NCBI GenBank assembly: GCA_947579605.1
Contig: OX388314.1
Location: forward strand, 26,174,000 to 26,237,999
Reading direction: 5' to 3'
DNA length: 64,000 bases
From: Athripsodes cinereus
Lineage: Eukaryota; Arthropoda; Insecta; Trichoptera; Leptoceridae
Shown here: piece by piece, positions 58,612 to 64,000 of the stretch
How positions within the stretch are numbered: position 1 is the stretch's first letter
Layout of the letters: every line of letters starts with the position of its first letter
Translations under genes and position numbers: made by a program
Notes under the pieces: model-generated
What the model saw: the letters and a program-made list of their open reading frames with translations, nothing else
Databases searched by the model: none
What the model was told of the DNA's origin: nothing

Positions 58612-59635
58612 CAGACGGTGGCCAAATTAATACAATCAAATGAATTTATAGCAGTTTTTAGACTTCGAACGATATAAAATTATATTTTTTTTAGTTTCCT
58701 TAGATCTTTCTAAAATATAATGGTAGATTTAATATATTTTTGTAAAATAAAATGCATTTACTATGAATATACAACATTTTATTGGTAATAAAAAAGATTT
58801 TATGGTAAAATGATCAATATTTTGTAAAACTTCTTAATTACTGCTGATATTCTTCTGGGCATGCTAGATATACAATTGTTTGCGATGTTTTTAATTCTGG
58901 TGTGTTGTGCCATGCCTGAATTATACTTTCAATATGTTATCTTTTGTTGGTGATGACACCTTTTTTTTGCAATTGCCCTTCTCAGAGCCTCCCAAACGTT
59001 TTCAATCGGATGAAGATCCGGCGAATTTCCCGGCCAGTCTAATACCTTTATTTTTTCTCCTTCTAGAAATTTAGTAACGGATTTCGCCTTGCGGCAAGGT
59101 GCAGAATCATGCATAAATATGAATTTACTATCTGGAAACCATTCTACCACTTGAGGTTTCAGTCTCCCTTTTAAAACTTCAATGTACTGGTCTTGGCGCA
59201 TCGTGCCATTCACAATATATAACCTTCCCTTACCCTCTCCGCTTATCACTGACCAGATTATTATTGATTGAGGGTGCTTCACACTTTGGACAACACATTC
59301 CTCATAAAAATTTTCACCTGGCCTTCCTCTCACATATTGCGTCTTGTCCTGAAGTGTTTGTATCGAAGGTTCATCAGAAAAACAAACCTGAAAACATGCG
59401 ATAATTTTTAACTTGTCCATTTTATTCAAAAAATTTCACAAAAACTTAATTTTCCTTCTAAATACCTTGTTCCAATCGTTTTTCCTTAAAAAGTGTTGCA
59501 AATATAACAAAAACCATGAAAAGTTAAAAAAACCATTAAAAAAATACCGATATTAATCGATTTTGGTGTATACAGATAAAAATACAATAATTGTTGCATT
59601 TTTTCCAGTGATTGTATTAATTTGGCCACCGTCTG
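58612..59635 (-). mobile_element. Tc1/mariner-like element with matching TIRs, shortened
   Basis: Ends CAGACGGTGGCCAAATTAAT (left) and the exact inverse at the right, extending to ACAATCA. TA flanks at 58610-58611 and 59636-59637. 1,024 bp, shorter than the usual 1.3-1.7 kb because the N-terminal transposase region is missing or reduced. Confidence 0.9.
58864..59429 (-). pseudogene. Tc1-like DD34E transposase, truncated
   Basis: The open frame 59429-58929 (166 codons) holds the catalytic domain: FSDEPS (first Asp), FMHDSAPCRKAK (second Asp), LDWPGNSPDLHPIENVWEAL (Glu). Exactly 34 residues lie between the second Asp and the Glu. The paired-like helix-turn-helix DNA-binding half is not present in frame upstream, and the remaining space to the TIR (about 200 bp) is too small for it. 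The last part is shifted: after HHQQKITY a stop occurs, while the next frame continues HIESIIQAWHNTPELK to a stop near 58864. Not expected to be active, but the TIRs could be moved by a related enzyme. Confidence 0.88.
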
Positions 59636-59639
59636 TAAT

Positions 59640-62440
59640 AACGCGGTGATTACTTTGAAAGAAAGATGACATAACCGCCATCTTTGTTTCCGTAGAATCG
59701 ATTCACGTAATACTTTTAGCTAAATACGGTAGATGGCATTATCAGATTATAATATTCATATTTTATCAACTTCAAAAATGTATAATATTTTGTTTTAAAA
59801 TGTATTAAAAATGTAGAAGATGTATTAATAAACTACAAAAATTACTTAAAATGGAATTTTTTACTGAAAAACAACAAAAGTAAAATCCTAATGCAATTTT
59901 TCGAGCTATGATTGTTGTTTTCACGCAAAGTATTTCGTAATATATGTAAAAATTGATTTAACAAAGAGTTCAATATTTTTTTCTTTACCTGGAAGCATAT
60001 TTTTACAATTATATAAATTTATTATTTTATTTTAACATCTTTTGATTTGCAAATAATAAATATTTATCACGAAATATACGCTAAAGTGGCACGAAACGAA
60101 GATCAAGCTTTTTACCGTAGACAAACACGTTCACACTTGTTTATCCTATGCTTTCACTGCCATGTCAACACTCTCAGTCATGTTGTATGTAGTTTGACGT
60201 ATTTTCGTACAAAAATAATTAATAAAAATCAAGAATGAAAAATAACATTTAAAATAAATTAATGTAGCTCTCGACTGCATAATAATTTTTTACGTGATTC
60301 TGATATTCAATACAAATTCATAGAGAATAAAACAAATAAGAATAGAAAACTTGTTTATGGTCGTTTCAGTGAAAGGACCTTTCATCAAATTATTATGATG
60401 AGTGGTAATCTCTGTGATGAAACGCCCGTTCACACCTATTCATCTTGGAGGATCATCCGAAGTGATCAGTGAACAAATGTGAACGACCCTTTAGAAACAA
60501 TCGGTCCATAATATTGAATTTCTACTTGGAAATTTAAGATATTCCCCATCTGTTCATGTTTGTGCGACATTTATCAAACTCGTTATAAAGATCAACGTTT
60601 TTTGATTTTGCAGAATCCATACAACTATTATTATGATTGCTAAAAGTAGCGGGTATTATAAAAACCGTTATCGGTATTGAAATATCGCACCGACGTCATT
60701 ATTCTGGCAACATCTATCTAAATTACAATTTGACATTGACATAATAATATGACAGATAATTTATTGATATATTATGAAGACGCATTCGAAATTTGAAATT
60801 AAAATGTGAAAAATTTAACTGAAAATCCGTGTAACACAAAAATATTCAACGATAATAATAATGCCTATGTTGTGGTCATTGATTTTGTTTGGAAACTAAT
60901 AATGTACAGAAATGCCATGATGAAAATATTATGTATGTATGTATCCTAAAAATGGACTATTATAGTATGTATTTTTATAATAATTCACTTTCTTTTTAGA
61001 TATTTTCATATGTTTTCAGAGACATATGTTTGAGAAATTAAAAAATTCTTAATTAAGCAAATTAAAGAAAACATTATGGAAAGATTATAGAAAGTCTAAA
61101 ACATATAATGTCAAGAACCTACCTAGGTACCTTCATATTGTCCTATGAGTAAGTACAGAAGTATGATGATAAAATCTCAGATAATTGAAAAGGATTCATT
61201 TCACGGCTTTATATATTAATGAGTTTCCCATGTTTTGGTATTACAGGTGATCTAATTTTGGTATAAAAATACACCCAGAATATTCAGCAATAAAATAAGA
61301 ACACACACAAAGAGCATTGTTATAGATTTGTATGTTTTTTTTTGTATCTTATGTTTATCAGACTTCGACAAAAGAACACTGAAAGCAATATACAGCTTCA
61401 CTAAAAATGAAAAAATATATGTTACGAATGTTTATGTGTCGATTGCCGGTGTTATTATTATTATGATTTTAGAAGAGATTTAAAATATCATGCGTCTTAA
61501 TACTTTTAACTTTCTTGTCATAAATTCTTCAAAATTAACAATTACTTTTAAATTTTATTATTCTTGTTAATTAAGATATTTAACAAACTGCATGACATCT
61601 ATTATCGTAGAGACTATAAAGAACATACATATCACAATCAAACAAACAATTTGCACCAACTAAAATATATATTTGTGTGCATTCTGTGTTTGTCATGTCG
61701 GCCATTATGAAATTAGCCCAAGATGTCAAAATATGCAATTTTAACTCGCATAATTCAGGAGTTTTTATCATAACCAAACACAATAATTTATAACCAAAAT
61801 AATCCCCAAATGTTTAGTTTCAGTACTGATGTATTTCTCGTTACATCCATTGTGAAATTAATTCAATACACTGAAAAATGTTCGACCATGAATATTGCTA
61901 CTTACAAAAACTTTCATAGTTTTTCATACATTTGGTTGCCAATTTTGTGACATAAATTGTAATATCTTTATCAATATATAAGGTATTTAAAATGTTTTTG
62001 GCCTTGAACGTGCCCAGGAGATGAGACCTCGTATAGAGTGTATTATTTTACTTCTGTCTTTCTTTATTTCAGAGTCCATTGAGGACATACGTACATACAT
62101 ACATACGAACGCATTAGAATATTTATGTGTGGATTAAGTCATAAATGCTACACATACCGCCATCTATTAGATACCGTTGTAAGTTTTTTCAGAGAGTGTG
62201 GTGATGATCAAACAAATAAATATTCTACTCGCCTAGAGATGGCGCTTAATTAGTAATAAATTCACAACTTTCTTGCGATTTTTCTATTTGTAGGGTTGAG
62301 CAGTCATGAAAAATTTCAATTTGTCATTCATTTATTTCCTAATTCAATAAATATGTCTTTTATTTGTTGCTGTTTTTTTTTTTGAAATATAACATTACCC
62401 ACATTTAAGAAAATAAGAATCGGACACTCCTGCATTAGAA
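59640..62440. other. Uncharacterised AT-rich intron sequence
   Basis: No element termini recognised with confidence. A weak inverted pair (GTTCACACCTATTCATC and GAACAAATGTGAAC) lies at 60428-60486. Three CATA-type repeats lie at 62090-62106. Confidence 0.4.
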
Positions 62441-62449
62441 AATATATTC

Positions 62450-62605
62450 ATTCATTCCACTCAGCATTAAGTAGGGTAGCAAGCGGGCTAACTACATGCA
62501 ATAAACACGCAAATCATCCTTTCCATGTCAATATAACCTAAGATATTCAGGGTGGGTGGCCTGCCTCATCGCTGAACTGAAGATGCCATGATGATATAGA
62601 AAATT
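62450..62605 (+). mobile_element. Dispersed repeat family D, diverged copy
   Basis: ACATGCAATAAACACGCAAA, AATATAACCTAAGATATTCAG and CATCGCTGAACTGAAGATG align with 13570-13670. Confidence 0.5.
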
Positions 62606-62980
62606 TATACTGCTGACTAACATAGACAATGGTGTTCATAAGCTAAAATATTGTTATTCTCAAAACTTCTGATCAGTATACCCTTCATAATGATTGTCTA
62701 ACTGCATGACGTAAGTCAAAATTTTTCAAAATAGTTTTTTTAACTTAGCACACATAATATTTTTCGATTTCACAAACAAGAAAAAATGATTTCGACTTTC
62801 ATAGCACCTCATATTTTGATACGCAGTATCTCAAAATTAGACAGTCGAAATGAATTTTTTTAAAAAGATGAATCTAGATTTGAAATACACCGCAGACACC
62901 GTCACAGTAAGTAATATTGCTTTGTTGTGTAAGTGGATTAGGTTGGCACTGGGCGGCAAGCAATCCAGGATCTCGTATGG

Positions 62981-63046
62981 CCGGTTTCAATAATCTATCT
63001 GTCCGTTACTATTGATAGAAACGGACAGATAGATTATTGAAACCGG
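62981..63046. repeat. Perfect hairpin, 27-bp arms, near the 5' splice site
   Basis: Arms 62981-63007 (CCGGTTTCAATAATCTATCT plus GTCCGTT) and 63020-63046 are exact reverse complements with a 12-nt loop. In the ZIP11 pre-mRNA it lies about 85-150 nt after the donor of the first visible exon. Confidence 0.95.
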
Positions 63047-63130
63047 GCATTAATTGGAAGTCCACGACTCTACCATCAGGCCACCGACCACTTCAAAGTT
63101 ATGTATAATGTATATTATATTTTTTCCTAC

Positions 63131-63309
63131 CTGGCCGCCTGGAATGTGGCTGTTGATGATGATCCCACCGCCCCGAAGGCCACTCCCACAGCCAGCCCTT
63201 CTGGAATGTTGTGCACTGTGATAACCACCACTAGCAACATTATCCTCTTCCACTGAGACTTCCGCAGCTCTAGCTCAGCATCCACATCGCCATTGGGCTC
63301 CTCAAATGT
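63131..63309 (-). CDS. SLC39A11: ZIP11 zinc transporter, internal exon with TM4 HNxPEG motif
   Basis: Internal coding exon of a ZIP (SLC39) family zinc transporter, closest to ZIP11 of the GufA subfamily, which moves zinc across membranes into the cytosol. The 179 bp give 59 codons plus two bases, phase 0 at the start. Residues 1-21 are polar and charged ([21 protein letters not shown]) and fit the end of the variable loop before TM4. Residues 23-32 are hydrophobic and lead into HNIPEG (33-38), whose His, Asn and Glu are the family's metal ligands, followed by [12 protein letters not shown]. The acceptor is CAG just before 63309 and the donor GTAGG follows 63131. The trailing AG completes an Arg codon with the next exon. 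Family identity rests on the contiguous match of the three exons to the ZIP11 core. The exact acceptor is the least certain point. Preceding exons must lie beyond position 64000. Confidence 0.93.
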
Positions 63310-64000
63310 CTGTGTACAAACATTATACTTAATACGCATAAAAATATTCTCTTTTTATTTAATAATATAATACAAACAAACAGCTTTTTACATGTTATAT
63401 AGTATCTTGAAGATTGTATTACATAATGGTATATAGAATATTGAAAGGATATTGTAATATGTTGTTGTCTGGAAATAGTTTAAAGTTATCTTCTGGGATT
63501 GCATTGGCCTTCAGCTGAAATGATTCTTGTAAGAATCGTCTTATTGTCAGTAATAATAATAATAATAATAACTTCAATTTCAATCAAATTTAAATCTTTA
63601 ATAATTAATTTCCAAAAATTAGATTTACCGGTTAATTTATACACAAAAATTCAAAAATCTATTATAATAAACACCTGTAATATTGTTAGAAAGTTTCTGA
63701 ACACAGATATTTCAGGTATAATGCTGGTATTTTGAACCCCCGTCTTGAGCCTAATCCTTTGATAGGTGGATCTGGATAGGTGAATTTTTCTCGGCATTAG
63801 ACTGTTAAGTTTTTATGTGACCATGACTGATCGTATGAAGACTTATCTCGTTGTATAAGGCTGAGAAGTGTGAATGGCAATTCTGCCGTCGCGTTTAAAA
63901 TACAATTCACAAATCAGTGAAGTTTGTTGAATTATTTTACAAAACAACATTAACATTGTATTCGAACATAAAAAACATATTCAAAAACACGAAGTTAAAA
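63310..64000 (-). other. ZIP11 intron upstream of the first visible exon (partial)
   Basis: Intron on the minus strand preceding the HNIPEG exon, running off the right edge. It contains an antisense LINE-type 3' tail (63355-63420), a short ATA/AAT run near 63550-63570 and one copy of a dispersed repeat (63735-63900). No exon was recognised. Confidence 0.8.
63735..63900 (+). repeat. Dispersed repeat family F, copy 2
   Basis: GAACCCCCGTCTTGAGCCTA, ATGTGACCATGACTGATCGT and GAATGGCAATTCTGCCG pair with 47765-47945 in inverse orientation. Confidence 0.7.

Larger units (their letters stand above)
20733..63130 (-). other. ZIP11 giant intron, about 42.4 kb
   Basis: GT-AG intron between the HNIPEG and QNFPEG exons; the split Arg codon (AG|G) is restored by splicing. 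It is filled by mobile elements and simple repeats listed separately. No other host exon was recognised on either strand. Confidence 0.9.

Noticed and set aside
60360..60490. Possible MITE with GGTCGTTTCAGTGAA / GTGAACGACC ends
   Set aside because: Ends match only weakly and no target duplication was found.

Overview
The window is AT-rich, intron-dominated animal DNA, most likely from a moth or butterfly. No reading frame is laid out as in bacteria. Instead there are three short, properly spliced exons of one conserved gene in a dense crowd of insect-type mobile elements: RTE, CR1/L2-like and RNase H-bearing LINEs, tRNA-derived SINEs, hAT-like and foldback MITEs, Helitrons and a Tc1/mariner element. 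Frequent TAGGTACCTA-type strings, the LINE tail families and the Helitron termini resemble those of lepidopteran genomes. The order is an inference; the species cannot be told.

The only host gene recognised is a zinc transporter of the ZIP11 (SLC39A11, GufA-type) family on the minus strand. Its exons lie at 63309-63131, 20732-20634 and 18118-17960. They join in phase with consensus splice sites and encode one continuous stretch of the ZIP11 membrane core ([29 protein letters not shown]). Coding sequence is only 437 bp (0.7%) of the window. The intron between the first two exons is about 42.4 kb, the next 2.5 kb, and the last intron runs more than 17.9 kb off the left edge. The 5' exons (first transmembrane segments) lie beyond the right edge and the C-terminal exon beyond the left edge. 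So the whole window probably lies inside one gene.

Layout, left to right. 0-18 kb: final visible intron with a hAT MITE inside a foldback, a cluster of TTACG motifs (1.2-2.8 kb), RTE remnants, a TIR element (8.7-9.5 kb), a 19-unit minisatellite (9.9-10.9 kb), a large foldback (12.3-13.0 kb), a Helitron (14.4 kb) and a SINE carrying a MITE (16.6 kb). 18-21 kb: two ZIP11 exons among LINE fragments. 21-63 kb: the giant intron. It holds a hAT-like MITE, RTE fragments, 60-bp and 21-bp tandem arrays belonging to a foldback family, an RNase H LINE split by a MITE (32.9-34.6 kb), a CR1/L2 fragment (38.3-38.8 kb), a motif-repeat TIR element (40.4-41.4 kb), a larger reverse-transcriptase LINE (53.4-55.2 kb), a hAT MITE with GCGGAT arrays (55.4-55.8 kb), and a Tc1-like element with TIRs (58.6-59.6 kb). 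63-64 kb: the first visible exon, with a strong hairpin about 85 nt into the following intron.

No complete autonomous mobile element, CRISPR array, rRNA or tRNA gene, or recognisable viral gene was seen. The most interesting signals are structural: nested insertions whose order can be read, a foldback family with expanding terminal tandem repeats, and several non-coding elements with one short motif repeated in both orientations.
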